Positions 21,249 to 34,516 of a stretch of 64,000 bases of DNA are shown piece after piece. The translations under genes and the position numbers were made by a program. Each line of letters begins with the position of its first letter. Positions within the stretch are counted from its first letter, which is position 1. The notes under the pieces are model-generated. The model searched no databases. It saw only the letters and a list, made by a program, of their open reading frames with translations, and had not been told where the DNA came from. Origin of the DNA: Glandiceps talaboti. Lineage: Eukaryota; Hemichordata; Enteropneusta; Spengelidae. The stretch lies in contig NC_135568.1 of NCBI RefSeq assembly GCF_964340395.1, positions 13,325,776-13,389,775 on the forward strand, in the 5' to 3' direction.

Positions 21249-24021
21249 ACGCTTTCTTTGACTGATTTCTTAGAGGGGAATCACTTCATGAGTTACATCA
21301 CATATCAAAATTGTCGTTATTCCCAAGGAACAGCTCATTGAAAATTTTTCACTTTCATTGTTCTGGCAGTGTCCCATGTTGGATCATGGGAGTCATCAGA
21401 CATGAATATGTATGAGATGAATATTGATGACTGTTTATCAGAAGGTAACAGTGTTACCGATGAGATATTCATAGTTTTAGTAAATTCCATATTTTGACCA
21501 TAATGTTATCTTTATGCCATAATAGGCCTTTCCAAATTTTGCCATAGTGGCGCTCTACTTCCTGTCTGTGTGAACCTTGGGGGTATACATGGTATAGGTT
21601 ACTCAGTGAATCATAGAGCGATGCTGCTTTTCTCGATGTCTGAACAATATGAAAAACACTCTCGGTTTACACTTCTAGAGGATACCAAGGGATAAGGCTC
21701 TTAAGAAACAGAACCATGAGGTGATGATACCCCCAATTTGAGCGAAGGTGCTGTATTCTCAATGTCCTGTTTGCAATCTGGAATGGTCTATTTTGTATCA
21801 ATTAAAAGTTATTCACTCTACCTGCTCCAACAGGTAGATAGACACCGTGCACTTTCTACAGTGTTTTGTTTTGAGTCTGTTCAGCTAACTACACATGTCC
21901 ACTGCATCAAGTTACACTCGTACCGGATCACACGAGGACAAATAGCTCAACCATGGAAGTATAACCCACCATACTTCCATGGCTCAACAGACATAGATTT
22001 GAAATTCGCCATTTACCTCTCCAAACTAGAATGGTGTCTTTTTCACCGATATGCAAACATTTGTTCTAAGTATTAATTCATGACAGCTGAGAGTTCACGG
22101 TGACCTCGCAAAACATCAAAACGTACCGAATATCAGAATGTTGTATTCTGTCATCCGTAACACTTCCATGGCTCAACAGACATAGATTTGTAATTCGCCA
22201 TTTAACTCTCCAAGCTAGAATGGTGTCTTTTTCACCTTCTCGCCTTTATTACTCAAAGCTTACGAAAATATCTACATTGCAGGGGTTTCTATTATTAAAC
22301 AATGATGTCATAATGTCTTCTATCTGATTGGATGAAAATAAACGATGACGTCATGGGTGACAATTAACTGAAAATAATATAGTCAGCGAAATTTGACTTG
22401 TATACGAAGACCTCTCACTAATGTTATCTGTGACAAAGCAATGGGGTTATTTTTACACTCAACTGATCACAATATGTCAATGCTTAGTTTTCTCGCCATT
22501 CAACCGATAAGAACCAAGATTAAAACTACTTGGTGTGTATTTTACAATGAATTTAATGCATTTTTAGGCAAGGGGACAACATTGACGAAATAATGAATAT
22601 TCAAATATTGGTCCATGTTAGAGTAGAGACATTCACTTTGAACTACGGTGACCTCCTTTGAGTCAAAAAAAGGAGATCTGTTTCTAATCAGGACATTATC
22701 TAAAGTAGTGCTACGATACTATTTTTTTAATATTCTCAACAAACCTGTCACCCAATCTACTACTTATGACAGTTACTGTTCTTTTTATTTAGTACTTTTA
22801 AAGTACTCAAGTAGAGCAAGTGTGTATATGGGGCCGATGCTGATGTCATTAACTTGTTCACGATTGGTCTGCAGTTGTCTTCACTGAAGTAGCAATTAAT
22901 GTAGGTAGGAGGGTTATTTTTGTGTTTTGCCCGGATCTGCAGACTGCATTGGCTGGATAAACACACGCACACAAAAGATCGACGTGGGGTATTTCAGTGA
23001 TGCGCACACTGACCAGAAACAATTCTTTTCTTTTTGGCCTTTGTGAGATTTTTGTATTGTCTGGCCTAAAGGTATGCTGACCCTCAGGCTCTTTCAAGGA
23101 CAGAAGTGTCATTGATAAGGTCAGTGTTTAGAAGTAGATTAGAGTTGTTTGGCGTGGTTAGTTGGCATGTAAACCTGGTCCAGTGAGTGATTCCTGAGTA
23201 CTAAAATTTCAAAAACAAAAAACAAATTCGATGGCATGCGAAAAATACTTGTAAAATAAAATATATGTAGAGTTTCACATTGCGGTTAGAAAAAGTAAAT
23301 TAAATGCACATATTATGAAATGGGGACAGTTTTTGAAATTGATAATTTAATAATAGTCTCCGAATACAAAATGTAAATTCATGAAAAGAGTTGTATCTTT
23401 GTAATAAGCCCAATAAAAATATTATTTAATAAAATAAAAAATTGTTAGCCAATAATAAACACAACATACTTTTGATAAGTTGAAAGCATTTGACTGCAAA
23501 CAGTTAATCTTGTATCAAATCTGAATTCATGTACCTCAAGCTGTTGACCCCTTTTCCAGTTGAAATAACGAATTGGGGGCTGAAAAATACAACATTATGT
23601 TGTCTGGCTTAAACTATAACTCATAAACGATCCGATGACGTAATTTATTTTAAAATGTTGAGGAACATCATACTATGTAATCAACTGTTGAAGCAATGCC
23701 AGAAGACAATGGTAATGTTATAGAATACATGCATCGACATTATATTATACTGAAAAGTGGTTGTATTGAAGTAATTTCACTTGAGTAAAAAGCTTATAAA
23801 CTCAGCTTGTGCTACTTTAATTCTATGAAAGTCTTCTGATTGGAACCAGTTATTTGTTCATCAATTCTACTCTCCAGTGTTGTCTTTGGTTATTTCAGCC
23901 TGTCTTTCCATTCGTTCTTTCCTTCCTTCCTTCAGCATGGTTTCTTTTCCTTCGCTGGAATGAATAACGAGACAGAAAAGAGTGTTTACTATAGGGTAAA
24001 GGATATAAAACACAAACTTTT

Positions 24022-24379
24022 ATGTTTTACAGTAATTTATACAAGGATCTAAGGAAAGCATTAGTGGATAAAATAATTACTTCAATGCCAAACTTTAGTC
24101 ATATGGACATTTACGAAAAACTATGCCATTCAAGTTTAAAATTTCCCATTGATACCGGAAACCTTCTACACCACGAAGCACCACGAAGCAAGAAAACCTT
24201 TATTCATAATTAAAACGTATGTGATATTTATTTATTTATGTATTTTGAAATTTTCTTTTGTGTCCTATAAGCCAGAGGGCCGGACGTGGCCCTTCTGTTT
24301 GTAATTTTTGTATATATAATTTGAATAAGTCCACATAGGACACCTTAATAAACAATAACATAACATAACATAACATAAC
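24022..24379 (+). mobile_element. LINE-like 3' end with (AACAT)n tail, unit 2
   Basis: The same segment as in unit 1 (NLYKDLRKALVDKIITSMPN). It has a CACCACGAAG duplication near 24171-24190 that is shared only with unit 5. The AACAT tail is split by the transposon. Confidence 0.45.
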
Positions 24380-24383
24380 TTAA

Positions 24384-26779
24384 AGGTGATTCAAAATGCT
24401 CACATTCACTATTGCTAATTTGCTAGACTACATGTTTGTGAAATGCATTCTGGTTTTAAAACTTTTCAAAAGCGTCTGCAAACACCTTAAAATGACCTTT
24501 TTTCAGTCACTTCCCTTCGGATTTACTTCGAGAGTTTTCGGGTATTTCCGGTCCCACCTAGACCACGGGATTTTATGACGTCATAGAGAGACATGGTTAG
24601 CACGTAGCCTATGACGAGCGTAGTCAACAGGTGAATAAAACTCAACAGCATTGTGAAAAAATACATTGCTGGTGGTTGTAATAGACATCAGTAAACAAAA
24701 GCTACACTCTACATGTCTTATTAACCAACATTTACCGATATTTACTCACACTTTCTCACTAATTGGCAGTGTCTGTGGGTATAAATGCTAAAATATTATC
24801 TCCCCATATTATGGCAAAATAAATCAAAACGGCTAGACTACAGTGTAGATATACATAAACACTTGTAATGTCGCTCGCGTGTTTCAATTTATTTATCTGA
24901 TTTTTTTAATTATTTGCCGAGGAGAAGCATTACAATATCTTCGACAGGCATGGCGTCGACAGCATATTATAGCCCACTATACTCGACTATACTAACTGAT
25001 GTCGCCTTTTGAACGGCGCATTTAGCAACAAAGTAAACATATTTATCTTGAATAAATATACTAGCTATTAGATTGCCATATTATCGGCAATAAAATTGTA
25101 AAGAATTGAGGAAATTTCGTGAGTTTAGTGTTGTCATTTACATGACTTTAGCAACTCGTCTGGAAGAAAACTTGTATGGTTTCCCTTGTTGCGATATCAC
25201 TTAATTTAATGCAACAAGCGGCCTATTTAATATTCATTAGAAGAATTCTGTAACGAATCATGGTATTCGAAGTATACAGTTTAGGAAACCAACAAATCAA
25301 ATATCGCGATGTGTTCATGATATTAAATATGATTGGACAATATTGACGTCGGCAATCAAGGTCGTGACCCCAGCACATGGTTATGAAAGAAAGCCTGCAA
25401 CTAGATACTTGGCTAGCCATGTCCGGTCCAGTTTCTCAGGGTTTGTTTTGAAGTTAGAGACGTTATTTCTGTACGACTTGAAGAATTTTACAATATATCT
25501 GATTGATAAATATGGATTACATCAACACGTGGATAAATTTAACCCGACACGAATGTGCGCTGTACATTGTACATACACTGCTTCAGCTTTGATCGGCGGA
25601 ACTATCCTAGTATAAGCCTATGCCGCGGCCGCGGTGACTGCACAAAACTTGACAACACTACCCCTCTACCGATATATAATAATCACCTGTATACCGTGAT
25701 AAAAACAAGCAATAATTCGAGTCCCCAACAAGTCGATGAGACCTACTTCTGTTCTGTTCGATCCGAATGCGAGTTTCTTAGGTTTTATATGGGTTTCAGA
25801 CTCGGACTAGAGTATTACGCCCTAGACAATAATAGATGTAAACTTGTGTTCACAAGCCAAACATGTGGCAATACAAGACCACAACGAAAACTGAAAAAAT
25901 TACAGGTCAGTCTCATTTTATATATGGACAAAAAAATAAGGTCGGTCACAGTTCCATTTACATGATGCAATGACTCGGAGCGTACTTCCATATGCTGGGA
26001 GCAAATCGAATCAATTAGTGTATTATGGGACCAACAAATATATTGTGGCACATGTCCCGATACGCCTTCTTGAAGTTTCCCATTGGTATTCTAATAGCTA
26101 GTATATTTATTCGAGATGAAATATGTTTACTTTGTTGTTAAATGCACTGTTCAAAAGGCGACGCGAGTACGATTGGGCTAAAATATGCTGTCCTTGGCCC
26201 GGGGATGCCGTCAAAAGTCACGACGGTATCGTAATGCTTCTTGTCGGAAAAAAATAAAAAATCAGATAAATAAAAGTCAATGAATGTGAAACACGCGACA
26301 TTACAAGTGTTTATATATATCTAGTCTCGCCGTTTTGATTTATTTTGCCATAATATGGGGAGATAATATTTTAGCATTTATACCCACAGACACTGCCAAT
26401 TAGTGAGAAAGTGTGAGTAAATATCGGTAAATGTTGGTTAATAAGACATGTAGAGTGTAGTTTTTGTTTACTGATGTCTATTACAACCACCAGCAATGTA
26501 TTTTTTTCACAATGCTGTTGAGTTTTATTCACCTGTTGACTACGCTCGTCATAGGCTACGTGCTAACCATGTCTCTCTATGACGTCATAAAATCCCGTGG
26601 TCTAGGTGGGACCGGAAATACCCGAAAACTCTCGAAGTAAATCCGAAGGGAAGTGACTGAAAAAAGGTCATTTTAAGGTGTTTGCAGACGCTTTTGAAAA
26701 GTTTTAAAACCAGAATGCATTTCACAAACATGTAGTCTAGCAAATTAGCAAAAGTGAATGTGAGCATTTTGAATCACCT
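24384..26779. mobile_element. 2.4-kb transposon with about 690-bp terminal inverted repeats in a TTAA site
   Basis: Flanked by TTAA at 24380-24383 and 26780-26783. The terminal inverted repeats start AGGTGATTCAAAATGCTCAC and can be followed by eye for about 690 bp (24384-25075 against 26090-26779) with scattered differences. Units 3 and 5 retain the empty site (CATAACTTAACATAAC), which shows a duplicated TTAA. TTAA duplication is typical of piggyBac-type elements, but the ends are not the usual piggyBac CCY and I see no DDD transposase in the 1-kb core. It is probably non-autonomous. A related solo end lies at 54885-55103. Confidence 0.85.
25555..25965 (+). CDS. Unrecognised reading frame in the transposon core
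   Basis: An open frame of 136 codons in the unique core between the long inverted repeats. It contains QQVDETYFCSVRSECEFLRF and ends shortly after a donor-like CAG then GTCAGT near 25909. I recognise no domain or transposase motif. It may be chance, a decayed accessory gene, or captured host sequence. Confidence 0.15.
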   Translation: MRCTLYIHCFSFDRRNYPSISLCRGRGDCTKLDNTTPLPIYNNHLYTVIKTSNNSSPQQVDETYFCSVRSECEFLRFYMGFRLGLEYYALDNNRCKLVFTSQTCGNTRPQRKLKKLQVSLILYMDKKIRSVTVPFT

Positions 26780-26797
26780 TTAACATAACATAACATA

Positions 26798-27666
26798 ACA
26801 TATACACATCATCATCTCTCCGTCACTTCAATGGTGGATAATGTCAAGGGTAACAAGGTGTGACACATATCATGACCATTTTTCTGCCAATGTAATATTC
26901 AAACTTAATGATCGTGGTTATATTTAGACTTGATGTCTAAAATGTTGACTAGTATCTACGTCTACCATATACATATTTATGTATATTGACAACTTAGCAC
27001 TAAAGGTGTATGTGCCAAAATTAGCGCCACATACGGACCTGGAACTGTTCCAAACAGTTTCCTATCTGCATCGATGTTGTTAACATGGTACAAACTAAGT
27101 TTATAAGGTTTTCATTCACAAGTACAAATAATTAAATGGAACCACATTCCAGTATATAACATTACATTTGTCTTCTGACATTGTTAGAAGAGTTGATTGC
27201 TGTATAGTATGGTTTTCGTGAACATTTTTGATACGTATGATAAATTACGTCATCGGACTGTTTATAGGTTATATCTTAACACCAGGTTTGAGTTCAGTCA
27301 ATTGCGAGTGGTTAAGTGTGCTCCAATCAGTAAGTTCACTACTGTGAGTACCTTTTAATTATACAGTAACAATACGCCTATATTTGACACACGTTTGCCC
27401 CTTTAAACAGAGCACGACAGTTTAGTGATAATTCTTCACCTGGCATGTAGATCAAAGTTGTATCTCTGACTTTCAATACAGCAACACTAATCCTTGAGAT
27501 GTCCTATAGAATATGTAGCTGAAAATGAACAAAGCAAATGTCCAAACTATTGTAGAGAACTAAGACTGACAGACTATACATTGCTTTATATATATATGCT
27601 TACATTTCATTTGAAATTTTAGTCGCACGAGTATTTAGATTATCACAAACTATTTTGTGAAACGTC
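26798..27666. other. Spacer between LINE tail and peptide gene, unit 2
   Basis: No gene recognised. The sequence is conserved in all units (for example 17030-17896 and 48404-49269). If the peptide gene has further exons on the minus strand, this is the first place to look. Confidence 0.4.
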
Positions 27667-27831
27667 TTACTTTATTTCTGCAATGTTGACGGCCTTTCTA
27701 GATCTGTCCAAGTTAGCCCCTCTTAATTGGAGGCTAATTCGGCGGCGACTGTAGGTGCTAGCACCTTCATGGACAAACAGCGTTAGAAGAAGACCAAGAA
27801 CGAGGAATAGGACGAACAGTTTCTTCTCCAT
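27667..27831 (-). CDS. Small secreted-peptide precursor, copy 2 (long type, 54 aa)
   Basis: The ATG is at 27831 and the TAA at 27669-27667. The signal peptide equals copy 1 except Val for Ala at residue 7. After HEGAS the central part reads TYSRRRISLQLRGAN, six residues longer than in copy 1, and the C-terminal LDRSRKAVNIAEIK is unchanged. Differences are concentrated directly after the predicted cleavage site. The frame is also open upstream of the ATG, but the signal-peptide start is the sensible one. The function is unknown. A donor-like GTAAGA overlaps the stop as in every copy. Confidence 0.5.
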   Translation of the reverse strand: MEKKLFVLFLVLGLLLTLFVHEGASTYSRRRISLQLRGANLDRSRKAVNIAEIK

Positions 27832-27947
27832 TTTTAAATACCACCAGTGGTTTCTTTTCTCTGAAATATTTAAAGTACATGATATATTTTTTTTAAATAC
27901 ACATTTTTTATTTTGTAAAATCCAAAGTTTACATACAATGATTGACT

Positions 27948-28225
27948 TTAAAGTGTCCATATTGGTGGGTATTTGGTACTTATTTTGGATATTCATTTAT
28001 AAACAAAATTTCATTTATCATGGCTTCCTACCTGAAAAATCAACTTGCGAGCAAAGAGCTAAAAGAAATTGTAAAATTTTTGTTATTGTACAAACATTTC
28101 ACACATTTATTAACCTTTCGTAATTTATTGAGTTACAAACGAAGAGTTGTTATATGTTGTTTCACATTCATTTGTCAAGTAGGAAGCCATAATAACTTTA
28201 TTTCACAAGTTTATAAAAACCAATT
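27948..28225. mobile_element. Diverged foldback MITE, unit 2
   Basis: It starts TTTAAAGTGTCCATATTGG and contains CATGGCTTCCTACCTG and GTAGGAAGCCATAATAAC. The central palindrome is partly deleted here. Confidence 0.6.
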
Positions 28226-29187
28226 TATCATATGTATAAAAAATGTTCATGAAATCCATACTTTTGCAATCCACTTTCATAACAAGTTAAATACGCTGTC
28301 ATCATCCATACGGACATGAGCCTATCAAAAAGGAAAGACATGTGAACAATGTTTCTAAATTACCTGCAGTACAGTTACGGTGAGATTCGTACGTAACCAA
28401 ACGTTGAGTGTTGCTGTCTTCGTCGTTAGGCCAGCAGTCTATGTTTGACTGTTCTACCGTTCTGCCGTTGGCCTTAATTGTTATACATAGGGGGAGGTCC
28501 GTTGTGACTCGATCGACTCACCTTATTATTTTGAGCCAATAGTTAACTGGATTAGAAATGACAGACAAGCAAAAATAATAGTTTTTACACAATATAATGA
28601 GCACTATGATTGGCTGAGGCTATACGTGAATTGACGCATCGACATGGTGTGTCCCTTTTCACCACCTCAATGAGGGAAATGACATGCGTGAAAAGGTCGG
28701 CCACCTATTGTACTATTGTACATGTAATCATAAACAGTAGTAGTACATCTACTGTCTATGATGTAATGGTATCCTCCTGGTACTGTTGAACTGTAGTACA
28801 CTGATGGTGGAACGCATGCGCAAAACAGTGTGAATGAAAATACGTCACAGTATTCTCTCGCACCTTGCGTACTGATTTTTGTCGATGGGCAGCTTTCCAA
28901 CAGCGCCCCTAGTGGCCAAACTATATCATATTTTGACTTTCTAACGTACCAGCATGCCTTTTATATTGCAGCTGTTAGAATCAATCCCAATATTTACCAA
29001 CACTATATTGTATTGTACAGCCCTATTTTAGAGGAAATATTTGTTTGGTGATTATAAACTACTATACCTGACTAGGACACGCAAATAGTCTTGGTACCTC
29101 CAATGAGTGAATCTAACAATAGATTTTTGTCTTTGTGAAGTCAGTCTTGTACAGAATCTGCGTCTTGTCAGATATAACTTATGAGGA

Positions 29188-29420
29188 TCGCTGAAATTTA
29201 AATTTCAAACCTGGAACCATAAACTGGGCTTCAAGTTTCCTCCAAACCATATCTCAGATCACCGGTCCAAGTCTAAGCTGGTCCCAATAGTACTAGTAGT
29301 GTCTACATTGCTGAACGTTGGAATCGACAAAAATAAAGAAAAACAATGGATGCTATCAACTTGAAGAGAGGGAAAACACAAGTGAGGTAGCAGGTTGCAG
29401 GCATTTCTTGGGTTTAGAGA
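29188..29420. other. About 230-bp insertion shared by units 2 and 5
   Basis: Units 1, 3 and 4 run from AACTTATAAGGATA directly into GAGAAACAAAGC. In units 2 and 5 about 230 bp starting CGCTGAAATTTAAATTTC intervenes (unit 5: 50792-51023). The insert is unrecognised. Confidence 0.7.
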
Positions 29421-30225
29421 AACAAAGCAACAGTTGTCACTATTACTGCATTGTGCGACCTCTCTAAATAAAGTTCTAAAAGTTGGCAAGAATAGCGTAG
29501 ACTACTGTTCACTAATCATGCTAATTAACAAACGTCGTTTTCCACTACGTTCCACCACTTAGATTTTCCTACACTTTTGATACGTTATTCAGCATAAAAA
29601 TTTGAACAAGATTCACTGAAAAATTATTTCTTTTGCAATTAATTATGTCCAGGTTAGGCCTAAAGTTTCACCTGATTGACTGAATTAGTTCACCAGGCAG
29701 CTCATCAGTGGGTCACGTGCTACATGTGAAGTAAACAAAAAGGTGGGGAGCTCCACACAATGTATTGTGTACATGAAAAGCATTCCCCGGTTTCTCTTGC
29801 ACAAATTTATCTTGACATGTACAGCACAAGCTTCAGAGTTTTGTATATCACACAAAGCGAAATAGACCTGTTGCCGGGTCCAAGATGCAGTGTGCGTCTC
29901 TCCATACAATGCCATGTATTGTGTACGCGCTGAGGGGTTTGCAAAAGGATGGTTGTCACCTGACCATACCCTGGGTTTACCTGTAAAGTCACTAAATCTC
30001 ATTGGTGGCGTTTAGTCCTTGTTCAATCGTTTAGTCTTTGATTTCAATAATCTTCATCATAGAATTTTTTATTTTCAGAAATACAGAACATTAATAAATA
30101 CAATACAATGAAATATATTGTTCACATGGCGATATTCTGCTGGCAGCATGGTATATCAGACACAAACACACACTTTATGAAATCATTAAATATTAAAACA
30201 TTTCAAACTTAAAAAACAAAAACAA

Positions 30226-30684
30226 ATGAAATCTCGATGGTCCAGTAACACGCAAAGGGTTTCCAGGCAGAGAATTATCAGGTCGGCAAACATACAATAT
30301 GCATGGATGCGGAAATCTAAGACATCTATAAAGAACGGTTTTTATTTCATTTTGTTTTACCGAAAGAGTTTTGACAACGAACTAGCTAAAACATCGTCGC
30401 AATTAAAAATTGTTGCAACTTTTGAAATCACCAATGAGAGATATCACAGCTGTACTGAGCTATCAAAACATATCTGGAACTTGAAAAGGAAAGGTCAAGA
30501 GTATACCATCGACTGGTCTGTCATCACACGCGCATCATCCTATTCTAATGTTTCAAAGCGATGTGATCTCTGTCTGGCAGAAAAGCTATGTATCATCTAC
30601 GCTGACAAATCCTTTTTATTAAACAAACGATCTGAATTAATATCAAAGTGCCGACATCAAAATAGACCGTTAGTCGACCGATGA
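30226..30684 (+). mobile_element. Penelope-like GIY-YIG C-terminal remnant, unit 2
   Basis: This is the same remnant as in unit 1. The frame here is open further upstream (152 codons from 30226), because this copy has CGCAAAGGG where unit 1 has CTCAACTTAAAGG. Confidence 0.7.
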
Positions 30685-30797
30685 TTGCGAAAGCATGAAA
30701 CACTGTGTAACGGCTCCTGTGTATCTTACTTGATACTGTACTATTATTACGGTATTTTTAGTATTATTAGTACTATTATTATTACTATTATTACTAG

Positions 30798-30798
<1 letters not shown>

Positions 30799-30877
<79 letters not shown>
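30799..30877. repeat. (TA)n microsatellite
   Basis: A pure TA run before the second hairpin. Further TA runs lie at about 31093-31180, 31191-31230 and 31288-31378. Confidence 0.98.
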
Positions 30878-30881
<4 letters not shown>

Positions 30882-31033
30882 TTGGTAGTACTGGAACTCT
30901 TTCTTGGGTGTAACTCGGAGTTTCACGCATATTGCGATCATCAGACAGAGTGTCTGATGAGAGTGTCTGATGATCGCAATATGCGTGAAACTCCGAGTTA
31001 CACCCAAGAAAGAGTTCCAGTACTACCAAAACT
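30878..31033. repeat. Perfect 69-bp inverted repeat flanked by (TA)n, unit 2
   Basis: Identical in structure to 20853-21008, with arms 30878-30946 and 30965-31033. It is followed by TATTACGCTCTGCCACTGCG and CACCGAGTTA. That trailing segment recurs alone at 31231-31287, again between TA runs. Confidence 0.95.
30961..31005 (+). ncRNA. Candidate hammerhead ribozyme, unit 2
   Basis: Same core as in unit 1: CTGATGA at 30967-30973, GAAA at 30987-30990, stem I GTGT/ACAC, and stem II CGCA/TGCG. The minus strand of the left arm carries the mirror copy. Confidence 0.55.
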
Positions 31034-31090
31034 ATTACGCTCTGCCACTGCGGTATAGAGCACTGTCTTAGCAGATTGATACTCACCGAG

Positions 31091-31232
<142 letters not shown>

Positions 31233-31286
31233 GCTCTGCCACTGCGGTATAGAGCACTGTCTTATAGCAGATTGATACTCACCGAG

Positions 31287-31381
<95 letters not shown>

Positions 31382-34156
31382 ACGCTTTCTTTGACTGATT
31401 TCTTAGAGGGGAATCACTTCATGAGTTACATCACATATCAAAATTGTCGTTATTCCCAAGGAACAGCTCATTGAAAATTTTTCACTTTCATTGTTCTGGC
31501 AGTGTCCCATGTTGGATCATGGGAGTCATCAGACATGAATATGTATGAGATGAATATTGATGACTGTTTATCAGAAGGTAACAGTGTTACCGATGAGATA
31601 TTCATAGTTTTAGTAAATTCCATATTTTGACCATAATGTTATCTTTATGCCATAATAGGCCTTTCCAAATTTTGCCATAGTGGCGCTCTACTTCCTGTCT
31701 GTGTGAACCTTGGGGGTATACATGGTATAGGTTACTCAGTGAATCATAGAGCGATGCTGCTTTTCTCGATGTCTGAACAATATGAAAAACACTCTCGGTT
31801 TACACTTCTAGAGGATACCAAGGGATAAGGCTCTTAAGAAACAGAACCATGAGGTGATGATACCCCCCAATTTGAGCGAAGGTGCTGTATTCTCAATGTC
31901 CTGTTTGCAATCTGGAATGGTCTATTTTGTATCAATTAAAAGTTATTCACTCTACCTGCTCCAACAGGTAGATAGACACCGTGCACTTTCTACAGTGTTT
32001 TGTTTTGAGTCTGTTCAGCTAACTACACATGTCCACTGCATCAAGTTACACTCGTACCGGATCACACGAGGACAAATAGCTCAACCATGGAAGTATAACC
32101 CACCATACTTCCATGGCTCAACAGACATAGATTTGAAATTCGCCATTTACCTCTCCAAACTAGAATGGTGTCTTTTTCACCGATATGCAAACATTTGTTC
32201 TAAGTATTAATTCATGACAGCTGAGAGTTCACGGTGACCTCGCAAAACATCAAAACGTACCGAATATCAGAATGTTGTATTCTGTCATCCGTAACACTTC
32301 CATGGCTCAACAGACATAGATTTGTAATTCGCCATTTAACTCTCCAAGCTAGAATGGTGTCTTTTTCACCTTCTGGCCTTTATTACTCAAAGCTTACGAA
32401 AATATCTACATTGCAGGGGTTTCTATTATTAAACAATGATGTCATAATGTCTTCTATCTGATTGGATGAAAATAAACGATGACGTCATGGGTGACAATTA
32501 ACTGAAAATAATATATTTATAAATAATTTGACTTGTATACGAAGACCTCTCACTAATGTTATCTGTGACAAAGCAATGGGGTTATTTTTACACTCAACTG
32601 ATCACAATATGTCAATGCTTAGTTTTCTCGCCATTCAACCGATAAGAACCAAGATTAAAACTACTTGGCGTGTATTTTACAATGAATTTAATGCATTTTT
32701 AGGCAAGGGGACAACATTGACGAAATAATGAATATTCAAATATTGGTCCATGTTAGAGTAGAGACATTCACTTTGAACTACGGTGACCTCCTTTGAGTCA
32801 AAAAAAGGAGATCTGTTTCTAATCAGGACATTATCTAAAGTAGTGCTACGATACTATTTTTTTAATATTCTCAACAAACCTGTCACCCAATCTACTACTT
32901 ATGACAGTTACTGTTCTTTTTATTTAGTACTTTTAAAGTACTCAAGTAGAGCAAGTGTGTATATGGGGCCGATGCTGATGTCATTAACTTGTTCACGATT
33001 GGTCTGCAGTTGTCTTCACTGAAGTAGCAATTAATGTAGGTAGGAGGGTTATTTTTGTGTTTTGCCCGGATCTGCAGACTGCATTGGCTGGATAAACACA
33101 CGCACACAAAAGATCGACGTGGGGTATTTCAGTGATGCGCACACTGACCAGAAACAATTCTTTTCTTTTTGGCCTTTGTGAGATTTTTGTATTGTCTGGC
33201 CTAAAGGTATGCTGACCCTCAGGCTCTTTCAAGAACAGAAGTGTCATTGATAAGGTCAGTGTTTAGAAGTAGATTAGAGTTGTTTGGCGTGGTTAGTTGG
33301 CATGTAAACCTGGTCCAGTGAGTGATTCCTGAGTACTAAAATTTCAAAAACAAAAAACAAATTCGATGGCATGCGAAAAATACTTGTAAAATATCCAGAG
33401 TGTAGAGTTTCACATTGCGGTTAGAAAAAGTAAATTAAATGCACATATTATGAAATGGGGACAGTTTTTGAAATTGAGAATTTAATAATAGTCTCCGAAT
33501 ACAAAATGTAAATTCATGAAAAGAGTTGTATCTTTGTAATAAGCCCAATAAAAATATTATTTAATAAAATAAAAAATTGTTAGCCAATAATAAACACAAC
33601 ATACTTTTGATAAGTTGAAAGCATTTGACTGCAAACAGTTAATCTTGTATCCAATCTGAATTCATGTACCTTAAGTTGCTGACCCCTTTTCCAGTTGAAA
33701 TAACGAATTGGGGGCTGAAAAATACAACATTTTGTTGTCTGGCTTAAACTATAACTCATAAACGATCCGATGACGTAATTTATTTTAAAATGTTGAGGAA
33801 CATCATACTATGTAATCAACTGTTGAAGCAATGCCAGAAGACAATGGTAATGTTGTAGAATACATGCATCGACATTATATTATACTGAAAAGTGGTTGTA
33901 TTGAAGTAATTTCACTTGAGTAAAAAGCTTATAAACTCAGCTTGTGCCACTTTAATTCTATGAAAGTCTTCTGATTGGAACCAGTTATTTGTTCATCAAT
34001 TCTACTCTCCAGTGTTGTCGTTGGCTATTTCAGCCTGTCTTTCCATTCGTTCTTTCCTTCCTTCCTTCACCATGGTTTCTTTTCCTTCGCTGGAATGAAT
34101 AACAAGACAGAAAAGAGTGTTTACTATAGGGTAAAGGATACAAAACACAAACTTTT

Positions 34157-34516
34157 ATGTTTTACAGTAATTTATACAAGGATCTAAGGAAAGCATTAGT
34201 GGATAAAATAATTACTTCAATGCCAAACTTTAGTCATATGGACATTTACGAAAATCTATGCCATTCAAGTTTAAAATTTCCCATTGATACCGGAAACCTT
34301 CTACACCACGAAGCAAGAAAACCTTTATTCATAATTAAAACGTATGTGATATTTATTTATTTATGTATTTTGAAATTTTCCTTTGTGTCCTATAAGCCAG
34401 AGGGCCGGACGTGGCCCTTCTGTTTGTAAGTTTTGTATATATAATTTGAATAAGTCCACATAGGACACCTTAATAAACAATAACATAACATAACATAACT
34501 TAACATAACATAACAT
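34157..34516 (+). mobile_element. LINE-like 3' end with (AACAT)n tail, unit 3
   Basis: Same segment, without the CACCACGAAG duplication. The tail contains the uninterrupted CATAACTTAACATAAC, the empty site of the unit 2 transposon. Confidence 0.45.

Noticed and set aside
21738-22887. Several plus-strand frames of 66-112 codons in the P module, repeated in each unit
   Set aside because: They overlap frames on the other strand, show breaks in unit 1 and some other units, and have no recognised domain. They look like chance frames in duplicated sequence.
24396-24578. A 60-codon frame (also 26585-26767, minus strand) starting MLTFTIANLLDYMF
   Set aside because: It is part of the transposon's terminal inverted repeats, so it appears twice by structure and has no coding support.
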